From the NCBI RefSeq assembly GCF_019511525.1, contig NZ_JAEUAT010000008.1, positions 186,001 through 250,000 of the forward strand: a stretch of DNA of 64,000 bases. Direction: 5' to 3'. The notes beneath the pieces are model-generated. The model was not told where the DNA came from and made no database searches. It was given only the letters and a program-made list of their open reading frames with translations. Source of the DNA: Rhizobium cauense (GTDB lineage: Bacteria; Pseudomonadota; Alphaproteobacteria; Rhizobiales; Rhizobiaceae). Position numbers and translations under genes: made by a program. Every line of letters begins with the position of its first letter. Position 1 is the stretch's first letter. This document shows positions 51,142-59,809 of this stretch, piece by piece.

Positions 51142-52170
51142 TTAGAACGCGCGCTGCAGGCGGAAGAAGCCCTTGGTCACTTCTTCGGCGTCGTCCGGAT
51201 CGGTGTAGTCAACCGTTGCCTTGGCATAGAGGTTGTCTACGATCTGGTAGTCGACGGTGATGCCGACCTTCCAAGCGTCACCGAGGCCGTCAAACGAGTG
51301 CGGAATCGCGCCGTTATCCGTGTCCGTAGCGTAGTTTCCGAAGTACTGAGCCATCGGGGTAACCGTCCACTTGTCGGTTGCCTTGATCGCGTATTCTGCA
51401 GCAACGGTCCATTCCGACTGAGCGTAGTAGGAGTTCGGACCAGACGCATAGACGCCTGCCAGGCCGAGCGTGCCCGGGCCGATGTCGGCGAACAGCATGC
51501 CGCGGATAGCGCCTTCTTCGTTGTCGGTGTCGTAGCCGCCGATAACCTGGTAGCTGATTGCGCCAGCCTTGCCGCCGATACCGAAGGCAACGCCGACGTT
51601 GTTCGGGCGCTCGCCGTTCTTGTAGTAGCCGTCTTCCAGCTCGTCTACGCTGATGCCGGCGTAGAAGTCGCCGTTTTCATACTGGTAGCGAATGGAGTTG
51701 TGCAGCGTTTCAAAGCTGGAGAGAACGTCCGGCTCGCCTGAAAGATCGTCATCCCACCAGCTGTAGAACAGACCAGCGCGGAAACCGGCAACGTCGATAT
51801 ATGCCGAGTCCAGCGTGGTTTCGGTCGAGGTGTTGTCGCCGTTGTTACGGAAAACGATCACGCCGGTGAGCGGGCCGTATTCAGTGTCGCTCTTGGCGGT
51901 GAACTGAACCTGAGCGCGTGTACGGGCGTTCCAGTCCGACGTGCCCTTCTGATCAGGGCCACCGTATACTTCAAAACGCAGGTAACCGCTGACCTTGAGG
52001 CAGGTTTCAGTGCCCGGAATGTAGAAGTAACCTGTGCCGTACGCGTCGCAGACGCGGACGTATTCAACCGGCTCGGGTTCTGCTGCGACGATTGCATCAG
52101 CAGCGAAGACCGGCGAGGAGGCAGCAGCAAACGCTGCGGCGGAGGTCAGCAATGCCATCCGTATATTCAT
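51142..52170 (-). CDS. Outer-membrane porin (Porin_2/RopA type)
   Basis: A 342-residue porin. Signal peptide 1-23 (ALLTSAAAFAAASSPVFAAD). Mature start IVAAEPEPVEYVRVCDAYG, then a conserved pair Cys40 and Cys57 in YFYIPGTETCLKVSGYLRFEVYG, typical of alphaproteobacterial porins. Repeated amphipathic strands follow and it ends in aromatic Phe (LQRAF), the outer-membrane signature. It lets small solutes through the outer membrane. Upstream is a non-coding region with a candidate promoter, about 110 bases of leader, and a divergent LysR gene about 500 bases away. Confidence 0.93.
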   Translation of the reverse strand: MNIRMALLTSAAAFAAASSPVFAADAIVAAEPEPVEYVRVCDAYGTGYFYIPGTETCLKVSGYLRFEVYGGPDQKGTSDWNARTRAQVQFTAKSDTEYGPLTGVIVFRNNGDNTSTETTLDSAYIDVAGFRAGLFYSWWDDDLSGEPDVLSSFETLHNSIRYQYENGDFYAGISVDELEDGYYKNGERPNNVGVAFGIGGKAGAISYQVIGGYDTDNEEGAIRGMLFADIGPGTLGLAGVYASGPNSYYAQSEWTVAAEYAIKATDKWTVTPMAQYFGNYATDTDNGAIPHSFDGLGDAWKVGITVDYQIVDNLYAKATVDYTDPDDAEEVTKGFFRLQRAF

Positions 52171-52283
52171 TTGAAATCCATTTCCTTTTCGATTGAACCG
52201 CCACCAGGGGAGATGGGGCAGTTCCGTAATTTGCCTTTCGGCTGGCGGATCAGCGAACCGCTGGCGCCTTCATTTCATCCTTG

Positions 52284-52312
52284 ATTAAATCTATCAATTC
52301 TCCCGGCAACAA
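52284..52312 (-). promoter_or_regulatory. Candidate porin promoter
   Basis: Minus strand TTGTTG, 17 bases, TTTAAT, leaving a leader of about 110 bases. A long leader fits control by small RNAs. Confidence 0.35.
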
Positions 52313-52392
52313 AATCCCCGTTTGTGACAATTCTTCGAGGTGAAATGTTGTTTTTATGTAACAATATCAAATACTTGTGAATAATGATGACG

Positions 52393-52414
52393 CGCTCCGC
52401 GGTTGCGCGGAGCG
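52393..52414. repeat. Perfect inverted repeat, hairpin
   Basis: CGCTCCGCG, loop GTTG, CGCGGAGCG. No T run on either side, so its role is unclear. Confidence 0.45.
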
Positions 52415-52536
52415 TCTCGATGATCCATGCTGTTTCGGAGGCGCCCAGGAGGGCGTCTGACACCACCGTTGCAATGGCGCCATGAAAATATGTCCCGCAG
52501 ATAGTCCCGCGAGAGACCGGATTGAAGAGCACTGTT

Positions 52537-52563
52537 TGGAACGCAGTGTTCCAGATTTGGAAC
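52537..52563. promoter_or_regulatory. Candidate operator of the LysR regulator
   Basis: Palindrome TGGAAC GCAGT GTTCCA, with a third half-site TGGAAC starting 21 bases after the first, two helical turns apart. It lies about 110 bases before the LysR gene. Confidence 0.45.
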
Positions 52564-52669
52564 GAAATCTTGCCGGGAATGGTTGGCATCGCCTTGGGAG
52601 AGGCGTAAGCGATGCCTGCTGGCCCGCATATGCTCGCGTCCGTATATGCTTACTGAAAGAGGTACCCCG

Positions 52670-53689
52670 ATGCTGAACGCAGAGGGTGTTTTGCAAGATC
52701 TGAACGATTTCGTCTATTTTGCCGCAGTCGTTCGTCACAATGGCTTTTCCGCTGCCGGGCGTGTGCTGAACATGCCGAAATCAAAGCTCAGCCGACATAT
52801 CACAGCGCTCGAGACGAGGCTTGGTGTCAGGCTGCTGGAGCGAACGGTCAATCGTTTCCGAGTGACGGAAATCGGGCGCGCCTTTTACAGCCACTGCGAA
52901 AACATGCTGCATGAGGCGGAGCGGGCAGCCAACGCCATCAACGACGCGACCGGCGAACCGCAGGGCCAAATTCGGATAAGCGTGCCCCATGGCTTGCTGG
53001 ACGGCCCGCTGAGCACGATGATTCCGGAATTCCTGACGCGTTACCCGAAGGTGCAGCTGCAGATACTCACCACGGATCGACGGGTCGATATTATCAACGA
53101 GCGGCTCGATCTTGCTGTTCGCGCGCAGCTGACCGAGGAGACCGATTCGGAGTTGACGATGCGTGTGCTCAGCAAGGTTGACCTTATCCTTGTCGCCAAT
53201 CAGAAGGTTGCCGGTTTATTGCCCTCAGTCGAGGGCGTGGAAAGCCTCGTCGGCGCTCCGACCGTATCCTTTGCCGGGCCGCTGACGGAGTGGCAGGATT
53301 CGGATGTCTGGGAGTTCACCGGGCCGGATGGAACACGATACCGGCACCAACACAAGCCGCGCATGAGCTGCCGCAGCGTCTCCGCCGTCCTCGAGGCAAT
53401 ATATGCAGGCGTCGGCGTCGGGCTTCTTCCTGATCATATCTGTGGAGAGGGGATTCGCGACGGCAGGCTCGTGCGTCTTCTTCCCGACCACCAGATGTCC
53501 CAGGCAACGATCTATCTCGTTTTCACCGCTTCAAGGGGATTGCCGACGGCAGTTCGGGCGCTCGTCGATTTTCTGGTTGAGCAGTTCCGGACGATGCGTG
53601 TCACGACGCAGTGCCAGGAGGCCGATGCGGAACTGCGATCAAAGGATCGCAACCCCTCTATCAAGCTCGCCGGCGTTCAATCGGCTTAG
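52670..53689 (+). CDS. LysR-family transcriptional regulator
   Basis: A 339-residue LysR regulator. Helix-turn-helix at about 25-50 (GFSAAGRVLNMPKSKLSRHI), then an effector domain from about 95 (GQIRISVPHGLLDGPLSTMI). The group resembles the DhcR/AaeR-type LysR proteins with an N-terminal FAAVVRHNGF. About 40 residues longer than usual, with a polar tail. The ATG at 52670 has AAAGAGG upstream. Targets unknown; the porin is the divergent neighbour, and a DUF1428 gene lies 136 bases downstream. Confidence 0.87.
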   Translation: MLNAEGVLQDLNDFVYFAAVVRHNGFSAAGRVLNMPKSKLSRHITALETRLGVRLLERTVNRFRVTEIGRAFYSHCENMLHEAERAANAINDATGEPQGQIRISVPHGLLDGPLSTMIPEFLTRYPKVQLQILTTDRRVDIINERLDLAVRAQLTEETDSELTMRVLSKVDLILVANQKVAGLLPSVEGVESLVGAPTVSFAGPLTEWQDSDVWEFTGPDGTRYRHQHKPRMSCRSVSAVLEAIYAGVGVGLLPDHICGEGIRDGRLVRLLPDHQMSQATIYLVFTASRGLPTAVRALVDFLVEQFRTMRVTTQCQEADAELRSKDRNPSIKLAGVQSA

Positions 53690-53825
53690 GCTTCGCCCGA
53701 TTGAAAGTTGGCCGCGGTTCCCTTGCCTATCGGCAGCCTCGCCTAATGTTAAATGAAGGTGAGGTGTCGGCCCAGTCCACCTCCATTCGTCCTTGGGACG
53801 CGAAACAACGCAAGGGAGATTAAAC

Positions 53826-54179
53826 ATGTCCTATGTCGATGGGTTTGTCGTGGCCGTGCCGCAGAAGAATATCGAGGCCTACAAGGCCTTTTCCGCCACC
53901 ACCGGCGCGGTTTGGAAGTCTTATGGTGCCATGGAATATGTGGAGTGCATTGCCGATGATGTGCCTTATGGAGAGCTGACGTCGTTTCCGCGCGCGGTGC
54001 AGGCGACTGACGATGAAGTCGTGGTGTTCTCCTGGGTTGTCTACGGTTCGCGCCAGGAGCGAGACGACATCATGGCCAAGGTAATGGCGGATTCACGCCT
54101 GCAGGGCGATGAGTGGAAGTCGATCTTTGACGGCAAACGGATGATTTTTGGTGGTTTCGTGCCATTTCTCCAGCTCTAG
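53826..54179 (+). CDS. DUF1428-family protein
   Basis: A 117-residue ferredoxin-like protein: YVDGFVVAVPQKNIEAYKAF, EYVECIADDVPYGELTSFPRAV and MIFGGFVPFLQL are hallmarks of the DUF1428 (YbaA-like) family, of unknown function. The ATG at 53826 follows AAGGGAG. Probably its own transcript. Could be the target of the upstream LysR gene. Confidence 0.87.
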   Translation: MSYVDGFVVAVPQKNIEAYKAFSATTGAVWKSYGAMEYVECIADDVPYGELTSFPRAVQATDDEVVVFSWVVYGSRQERDDIMAKVMADSRLQGDEWKSIFDGKRMIFGGFVPFLQL

Positions 54180-54257
54180 GCTGCGGGAGAGGCGGCATTG
54201 ACATGAGGTCAGTCGAACGGCACGTGTGCAGCAAGACACGCAAGCGGGACCTCGTGC

Positions 54258-54680
54258 ATGCCTCAGAAGATCGTCAGCATTTCCACCACGGGCCAAGGCC
54301 TTTACGAATTTACTGCTGAAGTGGCGTCTTTCGTCCGGGCGACTGGCGCGGGCGAGGGCCTGCTGACGGTGTTCGTGCGCCACACATCATGTTCGCTCCT
54401 TATTCAGGAGAACGCGGACCCGGACGTCCGCACGGACCTCAACGCGTTCTTCCGCCGACTGGTGCCCCCGGCTTCCGATGCTTCGATGCGCTGGATCGTT
54501 CATACGACCGAGGGGCCGGATGACATGCCTGCTCACATCAAGGCTGCGCTGACGCAGGTTTCCATCGGCATTCCTGTCGTCGGGGGGCGGCTGGCGCTCG
54601 GTACGTGGCAGGGAATCTACCTGTTCGAGCATCGTGACCGGCCGCATCGGCGTGAGGTCGTGCTGCATCTCGGCGGCTGA
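54258..54680 (+). CDS. YjbQ/UPF0047 family protein
   Basis: A 140-residue protein of the YjbQ family, with FVRHTSCSLLIQENADPDVRTDL and the metal-binding HTSC and GTWQGIYLFEHRD motifs. In vitro, some members have weak thiamine-phosphate synthase activity; their main role is unknown. Forms trimers around a metal. ATG at 54258 gives MPQKIVSISTTGQGLYEFT. Single gene. Confidence 0.88.
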   Translation: MPQKIVSISTTGQGLYEFTAEVASFVRATGAGEGLLTVFVRHTSCSLLIQENADPDVRTDLNAFFRRLVPPASDASMRWIVHTTEGPDDMPAHIKAALTQVSIGIPVVGGRLALGTWQGIYLFEHRDRPHRREVVLHLGG

Positions 54681-54782
54681 ACTGGAACTGAACGAGCGGT
54701 TCGAAGATCATTCATTTTCAGATGGTTATGGTCACGTCAATCCCTGACGGGAGATGCAGTAAATCGTTTGGAGAGTAGCATC

Positions 54783-55085
54783 ATGAGCCATTTCGTTGCC
54801 AAGATCTCGTTTGCCGCCCTTATCGCGTTGGCCTCAATTCCGCTTACCGCGCCCACGGCCTCTGCGTCGGATTGGCGACATGGACCGGCTGCGAATGCCC
54901 CATACCGTCCCGTCCAGGGCTGCTCGCCTGTGCAGGCTGTTCAGAAGGCACGCTGGACCGGCCTGCGCGCTGCGCGCGTCACCAATGTTACGCCGCGCCG
55001 CATCGTCGTTTCCGGACGCAACTATCGCGGCTGGGACCAGATTGCTTTCGCCAATGTTCGTGGTTGCCCGCTGATTCGCCGCTAA
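54783..55085 (+). CDS. Small secreted protein, VTPRR-RGCP family, copy 1
   Basis: A 100-residue periplasmic protein. Signal peptide 1-28 (FAALIALASIPLTAPTASAS). The C-terminal half reads RAARVTNVTPRRIVVSG, then RGWDQIAFANVRGCPLIRR. The same block recurs in the next gene, so they are paralogs. Two cysteines (GCSP and GCPL) probably form a disulphide. ATG at 54783 with GGAGAG upstream. Function unknown. Confidence 0.72.
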   Translation: MSHFVAKISFAALIALASIPLTAPTASASDWRHGPAANAPYRPVQGCSPVQAVQKARWTGLRAARVTNVTPRRIVVSGRNYRGWDQIAFANVRGCPLIRR

Positions 55086-55250
55086 TCGGTACAGTCCACA
55101 ATGGTGCCGCGAGCTTGCCTTGGCGACGCCATTTTCAGCCTGCTTTGTGCGAATCGCATATGAATGCGCAGATCCGGGAAGGCAGGACCTGACCGGCAAG
55201 GGAATATCGAATGGGGGTCGGCTCCGCCGCACCCTGATGGAGAACTTTCA

Positions 55251-55601
55251 ATGATGCAATTTCTGGCCAAGGCGGGATTTGCGACGCTGCTCGCTGCCGG
55301 CACTGTCGTCGGGGCAGTTGCACCCGCTTCCGCTCAGGTAGACGTTTATATCGGTTCGGGGCGCCCGCCACCGCCTCCCGGCTATTACCGCCCACCACCG
55401 CCGGACTATGGTCGTCCGCCGCCGCGCCCACGTGGCTGTGACCCGCGGCTTGCCGAGGACATCGCGCGCGATTACGGCTTCCGTCGAGCACGCGTTGTCG
55501 ACGTCACGCCCCGCCGGGTGATTGTCGAAGGCTGGACGCGCCGTGGTGCGGATGAAATCAGCTTCGGCAACGTTCGAGGCTGCCCGGTCCTGCGTCGCTG
55601 A
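55251..55601 (+). CDS. Small secreted protein, VTPRR-RGCP family, copy 2
   Basis: A 116-residue paralog of the preceding protein. Signal peptide 1-28 (AGTVVGAVAPASAQ), then a Pro/Tyr-rich linker (39-63, GRPPPPPGYYRPPPPD), then RRARVVDVTPRRVIVEGW, RRGADEISFGNVRGCPVLRR. Two cysteines frame the domain. Mature protein probably sits in the periplasm and may bind the wall or outer membrane. Followed by a good terminator. Confidence 0.72.
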   Translation: MMQFLAKAGFATLLAAGTVVGAVAPASAQVDVYIGSGRPPPPPGYYRPPPPDYGRPPPRPRGCDPRLAEDIARDYGFRRARVVDVTPRRVIVEGWTRRGADEISFGNVRGCPVLRR

Positions 55602-55630
55602 CTTTTGCGACTTGGCCGGACTCTGAAATA

Positions 55631-55666
55631 AAGAACCGCCTCTGCCATCGGCCGAGGCGGTTTCTT
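55631..55666 (+). terminator. Terminator after the secreted-protein pair
   Basis: Arms GAACCGCCTC and GAGGCGGTTTC with a loop of 11 bases, then TTTTTG. It may also serve the convergent transporter gene. Confidence 0.85.
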
Positions 55667-55676
55667 TTTGTCGTCA

Positions 55677-56657
55677 TCACGGAATGACGTGCGAGCCTGT
55701 TTGCGCTTGCTGCCCTACATCGCCGCCCTCGTCGGCCGCAGTTGCAAGCGGTGCCTGGTTGTCTGTCGAGACGACGGCCCGCGGCAGTGGCGTGCCACGC
55801 TTCCGTTCACGAGCGAGAGTCAGCAGGCCGGAACAGATGATGAGAACGATCCCTGCGGCCATTGGAAGGTCGATGGTGTCGTCGAAGATCAGATAGCCGA
55901 AAGCGATTGCCCATAGCATCTGGCTGTACTGGGGAGGGGCGACCAGATTTGCCGGGGCGAGGCGGGCCGCCGTCATCAGCAGCACGTTGCCGGCCGCGCC
56001 AAGCAGACCGTAGCTCGCGATGAACAGCCACTGACGCGGGGTTGGAACGACCATCTCAGAAAGCATCAGGATGCCGCTGACGGCAAGCGTCCCGAGCAGC
56101 GCGGCGCCATAAAGCGAGAGGCGCTTCTCGGCCGGTCCCATCTTTCGCATGATGACGATTGAGATTGCCGCTGCCAGGCCCCCGATCGCAGCGGCAAGAT
56201 GGCCGGAAGACAGTTCGCGGAAGCCCGGACGCAGGACGACCAGAACACCGATGAAGCCGACGATAACTGCAGCCCAGCGCTGCCACCTCACGTCTTCCCC
56301 GAGAAAGATGACCGATAGGATGGTCACGAATGACGGGAGCAGGAACAGCAAGCAGAAGGCTTCCGCCATCGGCAGTTTGGTGAATGTAATGATCGAGGCG
56401 ATTGCACCTACCGCGCCACAGACGAATCTGGCCAGCCAAAGGCTGCGGTTCGTACTCCTGACGATATCGAGCCAGGAATCATCCTTGCCCCTGATGAAAG
56501 GCAGTGCGGCACAGCCGAACAGCGCGCCGATGAAGGCGATCTGATAGGCGGGAACGCTGCCGTGCAGGATTTTGATCGACGCGTCGCTGAAGGCAAAAAC
56601 GGCATAGGCGCCAAACGCGACGAGGACACCGCGCAGCGGCGAGATAGGGGCTGTCAT
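55677..56657 (-). CDS. EamA/DMT-family transporter
   Basis: A 326-residue membrane protein with ten helices in two EamA halves: LVAFGAYAVFAFSDASIKIL and FVCGAVGAIASIITFTKLP in the first, YGAALLGTLAVSGILML and PQYSQMLWAIAFGYLIF in the second. The DASIK and PPQYSQMLWA stretches place it in the RhaT/S-adenosylmethionine-transporter-like subgroup. It carries a polar C-terminal tail. Transcribed alone. Confidence 0.86.
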   Translation of the reverse strand: MTAPISPLRGVLVAFGAYAVFAFSDASIKILHGSVPAYQIAFIGALFGCAALPFIRGKDDSWLDIVRSTNRSLWLARFVCGAVGAIASIITFTKLPMAEAFCLLFLLPSFVTILSVIFLGEDVRWQRWAAVIVGFIGVLVVLRPGFRELSSGHLAAAIGGLAAAISIVIMRKMGPAEKRLSLYGAALLGTLAVSGILMLSEMVVPTPRQWLFIASYGLLGAAGNVLLMTAARLAPANLVAPPQYSQMLWAIAFGYLIFDDTIDLPMAAGIVLIICSGLLTLARERKRGTPLPRAVVSTDNQAPLATAADEGGDVGQQAQTGSHVIP

Positions 56658-56759
56658 GATCGAGAATCGTCCGGAGGAGTGTTTCCGAAGTTTTACGGAC
56701 CGTCACCGACAAAGCGAGCGCCGATTGCGAATAGCTGCCATGCACAATCGCAGGCATCG

Positions 56760-57251
56760 TCACGCATCAGCTTGCACGGCCTCCAGGGGAGTCTGCGATC
56801 TGCGCCGAAGAAAATCCACGAGCAGGGGGTGCTGGCCTTTCAGGATCTTGCGCTCAGCCTCCGCCAACGTGAACCATTCGGCTCGATCCACCTCGGGAAA
56901 CTCGACGAGCACGCCGGAACGCGGCGGCCACTCCATCTGAAAGCGATTGCTGGCAGTTGCGGCCAGGTCGATATCGGCCTCGACCGCCCAGGCAACAACG
57001 ATCTTGCCGCCGGGTTGCTTATATTCCCCGAGATGATGGAAGCTGCCTTCGACCTCGAAGCCCAGCTCTTCGCGCGCTTCACGCCGGGCCGCGTCGAGTT
57101 CATCTTCGCCCTCATCGACAAGCCCCTTCGGAATCGACCAGGCGCCGATATCCTTTTTTGCCCAATAAGGTCCTCCTGGATGGACCAGGAGAACTTCGTA
57201 GCCGCCATCGTGGAGGCGATAGATCAGCAGGCCTGCACTTCGTTTCGCCAT
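56760..57251 (-). CDS. NUDIX hydrolase
   Basis: A 163-residue NUDIX enzyme. Nudix box at about 43-65: [23 protein letters not shown], with the catalytic REAREELG. The N-terminal [10 protein letters not shown] and [14 protein letters not shown] match the diadenosine tetraphosphate/nucleotide-cleaning group. Substrate unproven; a role in removing nucleoside di- or tetraphosphates is likely. A small unknown gene lies 60 bases upstream on the same strand. Confidence 0.86.
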   Translation of the reverse strand: MAKRSAGLLIYRLHDGGYEVLLVHPGGPYWAKKDIGAWSIPKGLVDEGEDELDAARREAREELGFEVEGSFHHLGEYKQPGGKIVVAWAVEADIDLAATASNRFQMEWPPRSGVLVEFPEVDRAEWFTLAEAERKILKGQHPLLVDFLRRRSQTPLEAVQADA

Positions 57252-57313
57252 ATCGACTGCATCCTTCTGCTCAAGCGGAGGTTCCGGGCGCTGGCAGCGC
57301 CCGGAACCGTTCT

Positions 57314-57574
57314 TTAATTCGGCGTCTGGCGGAGGGCTGCGCCGTAGTCGCGATAAACGCTCAGGCAGTCGGTATAGCTAAGTGAACCGTTGTCGCCATA
57401 AATGACATGGGCGCTGGATGCGCTGGTTGACGCTTCCTCCGACACGAAGAGGATCGCCTCGCCAAGTGATTTTCCGGTGATCGGCGCTTCGCTGCCGTCG
57501 TCCTGCATGATGCCTTCAATAATTGCCGCAATCTGGCGGTGGCTAAAGACCGCCCGTCTGTCTTCCGGTGTCAT
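57314..57574 (-). CDS. Small protein of unknown function
   Basis: An 86-residue soluble protein: [20 protein letters not shown], then [14 protein letters not shown] and [20 protein letters not shown]. Helix-rich and acidic, without signal peptide or known motif. It precedes the NUDIX gene by about 60 bases on the same strand and may share its transcript. Coding is supported by the ATG with AGGTAAGGAC upstream. Confidence 0.6.
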   Translation of the reverse strand: MTPEDRRAVFSHRQIAAIIEGIMQDDGSEAPITGKSLGEAILFVSEEASTSASSAHVIYGDNGSLSYTDCLSVYRDYGAALRQTPN

Positions 57575-57953
57575 TGTCCTTACCTCTGCTTGAAATCAAT
57601 GGAACTATCTGCCTAGCCGAAGCGGTTTCATGACCTTTGCGCAGCCTCCGATCGAGATAGCTGCTCCGCTCATCGGAATGCCCTAACAATGAGGGGCGGC
57701 AGGCATTTTCTGTGCCGTCGCCCGATATCGCCGTGCGCGCAGACCGCAGCTGCCGGCCGATTTCGCTCGCGATCAGCAATAGGTCGCGACAATCCACTAC
57801 ATAGAGTCGGATCAGCGACGGACAAGATCGTTGGCAACAACTATCACTGAGTGGTGACAGCCATGATGTCTTGCTCATTGCGATTGCGTTTGGCAATCGG
57901 GACGAGCGTGACTATATCAATCCGCCTGACGCCAACAGAAGCGACGACCGAAA
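57575..57953. other. Intergenic region before msrC
   Basis: No gene seen. Holds the msrC promoter at 57890-57918; the rest shows nothing clear. Confidence 0.5.
57890..57918 (+). promoter_or_regulatory. Candidate promoter of msrC
   Basis: TTGGCA, a 17-base spacer, TATATC; both elements close to the rhizobial sigma-70 consensus, 35 bases before the start codon. Confidence 0.5.
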
Positions 57954-58442
57954 ATGTTTCAAGCCGCTACCATCAACGCCACTAACAAGACCGATTTCTA
58001 CAGGGAGCTTTGCCAGCAGCTGAACGGCCTGCTGCATGGTGAACGTGATACGATCGCCAATGCAGCGAATACGTCGGCTCTTATCTTCCAAGCGCTGCCG
58101 GATCTGAACTGGGCAGGCTTCTACTTTTTGAAGTCGGACAGCGAGCTGGTTCTCGGGCCGTTTCAGGGCAAGACGGCGTGTGTTCGCATTGCTGTCGGAA
58201 AAGGTGTTTGCGGAACTGCCGTCGAGAAGGGCGCTTCTATCCTGGTTGAGGATGTGCATGCCTTTCCCGGGCATATCGCCTGTGACGCAGCGTCGCGCTC
58301 GGAGCTTGTCGTGCCGCTTCATCACGACGGCAAAATTCTTGGGGTCATCGATCTCGACAGCCCGACGCCGTCTCGTTTCGACGCCGAGGATCAGGCTGGT
58401 GTCGAGGCGCTGGCCCGAATTTTTGTCGAGGCCAGCTACTGA
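57954..58442 (+). CDS. msrC: Free methionine-(R)-sulfoxide reductase (GAF domain)
   Basis: A 162-residue GAF-domain enzyme that reduces free methionine-R-sulfoxide. The three active-site cysteines C76, C86 and C110 have the same spacing (10 and 24) as those of E. coli MsrC (84, 94, 118). Signature VRIAVGKGVCGTAVEKGAS, VEDVHAFPGHIACD, SRSELVVPL, and GVIDLDSP. Cytosolic; helps against oxidative damage. Preceded by a promoter and followed by a bidirectional terminator shared with the cyd operon. Confidence 0.93.
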   Translation: MFQAATINATNKTDFYRELCQQLNGLLHGERDTIANAANTSALIFQALPDLNWAGFYFLKSDSELVLGPFQGKTACVRIAVGKGVCGTAVEKGASILVEDVHAFPGHIACDAASRSELVVPLHHDGKILGVIDLDSPTPSRFDAEDQAGVEALARIFVEASY

Positions 58443-58471
58443 GCCTATGCATCTGTACCGCATAACGCAAA

Positions 58472-58508
58472 GGGGACACGCCTGAGAGGGCGTGTCCCCT
58501 TGTTTTGT
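58472..58508. terminator. Bidirectional terminator, msrC and cyd operon
   Basis: Eleven-base-pair stem GGGGACACGCC / GGCGTGTCCCC, followed by TTGTTTTG on the plus strand. It lies between convergent msrC and cydX. Confidence 0.8.
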
Positions 58509-58525
58509 CCGGTAAGAGCTAAGCG

Positions 58526-58636
58526 CTACTGCTTTCGCTTCTTTGCTTCGTCGTCCATCAGCTCATACCACATGGCATTGAGGACGGCGAAGGCGGCGGC
58601 CAGAGGCAGGCCGAGGATCCATGCGAAATACCACAT
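58526..58636 (-). CDS. cydX: Cytochrome bd oxidase small subunit CydX
   Basis: A 36-residue single-helix protein, often overlooked because of its size. MWYFAWILGLPLAAAF matches the conserved CydX (YbgT) start, and the tail YELMDDEAKKRKQ is charged. It stabilises the heme groups of cytochrome bd oxidase in the inner membrane. GAAGGAGAAAG precedes the ATG at 58636. The 12-base gap to cydB makes it the last gene of the operon. Confidence 0.93.
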   Translation of the reverse strand: MWYFAWILGLPLAAAFAVLNAMWYELMDDEAKKRKQ

Positions 58637-58648
58637 CGTCTTTCTCCT

Positions 58649-59803
58649 TCAGTAGGCGTGGCCGCTCTTGTCAGTGACAGTCTTCTCGTCGACCTTGCCC
58701 CAGAGGACTTTGTAGACCCAGGCGGTGTAGGCCAAAATGATCGGCAGGAAGATCACCGTGACGACGAGCATCGTGAACAGAGTGGAATGGCTCGACGATG
58801 CATCCCATACCGTCAGACTCGAGTTCGGCTCGAGCGACGAGGGCAGGATGAACGGGAACATCGAGAGGCCGACGGTGGAAATGATGCCGAAGATCGACAG
58901 CTTGCTGAAGAGCAGGGCCGCAACCTCCCATTTCGCCCGCAGGGCAACCAAGGCCGCAGCCGCCCCGGCAAAGCCGAGGATCGGTGCAATCAGCATCCAT
59001 GAGTAGGTGCTGTAGTTGGCGAGCCACGAACCGTCATGTGTTGCCGTCTTGAAGAGCGGGTTCGATGGGCCGGTCGGGTTGATCTCGCTCGTGATGCTGT
59101 AACCGCTCACCCCAATTGCGAGGAAGATCCCGCCAAGGGCGAAGAGGACGAGCACGGCGAGCGCGGCAAGGCTGCCGTAGCTTCTTGCTCGTTCGGCGAC
59201 CGGACCGCTTGCCTTGAGGACCAGCCAGGCGGCGCCGTGGAGAACCAGCATCGCGACGGACAGCAACCCGCAAAGCAGCGCATAGGGGTTCAACAGACCG
59301 AAGAACGTTCCTTCGTAGAAGATACGCATATCAGCCGGATCGAAGCGGAAAGGCACACCCTGCAGCACGTTGCCGACGGCGACGCCGAAGATCAGCGACG
59401 GTACGAAGCCGCCGATGAACAGCGCAATGTCCCAATTGCTCCGCCAGCGGGCGCTTTCGCGCTTCGAGCGGTACTTGAAGGCGACGGGACGCAGGATGAG
59501 CGCCATCAGGATCGCGAACATCGCAAGATAGAAGCCCGAGAACGACACGGCGTAGAGCGGCGGCCACGCGGCGAAGATGGCGCCGCCGCCGAGGATCAGC
59601 CAGACCTGGTTTCCTTCCCATACAGGGCCGATCGTATTGATGGCGACACGGCGTTCCGTGTCCGTCTTGGCGACGAAGGGGAGCAGCGTGCCGACGCCGA
59701 GGTCGAAGCCGTCGGTCGCCGCGAAGCCGATCAGCAGCACGCCGAGGAGCAGCCACCAGATCAAGCGCAGGATGTCGTAGTCTATGAGTTCGTGCAGGAT
59801 CAT
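58649..59803 (-). CDS. cydB: Cytochrome bd ubiquinol oxidase subunit II
   Basis: A 384-residue integral membrane subunit with about eight helices. GFAATDGFDLGVGTLLPFV is the CydB signature and VWEGNQVWLILGGGAIFAAWP the second conserved block. It pairs with CydA to reduce oxygen to water at low oxygen. It starts six bases after cydA. Confidence 0.95.
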   Translation of the reverse strand: MILHELIDYDILRLIWWLLLGVLLIGFAATDGFDLGVGTLLPFVAKTDTERRVAINTIGPVWEGNQVWLILGGGAIFAAWPPLYAVSFSGFYLAMFAILMALILRPVAFKYRSKRESARWRSNWDIALFIGGFVPSLIFGVAVGNVLQGVPFRFDPADMRIFYEGTFFGLLNPYALLCGLLSVAMLVLHGAAWLVLKASGPVAERARSYGSLAALAVLVLFALGGIFLAIGVSGYSITSEINPTGPSNPLFKTATHDGSWLANYSTYSWMLIAPILGFAGAAAALVALRAKWEVAALLFSKLSIFGIISTVGLSMFPFILPSSLEPNSSLTVWDASSSHSTLFTMLVVTVIFLPIILAYTAWVYKVLWGKVDEKTVTDKSGHAY

Positions 59804-59809
59804 GATGGA

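Larger units (their letters stand above)
52171..52669. other. Divergent control region of the porin and LysR genes
   Basis: 499 bases without a gene. It holds a candidate porin promoter (52284-52312), a nine-base-pair hairpin (52393-52414) and a palindromic operator candidate (52537-52563) near the LysR gene. Confidence 0.55.
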
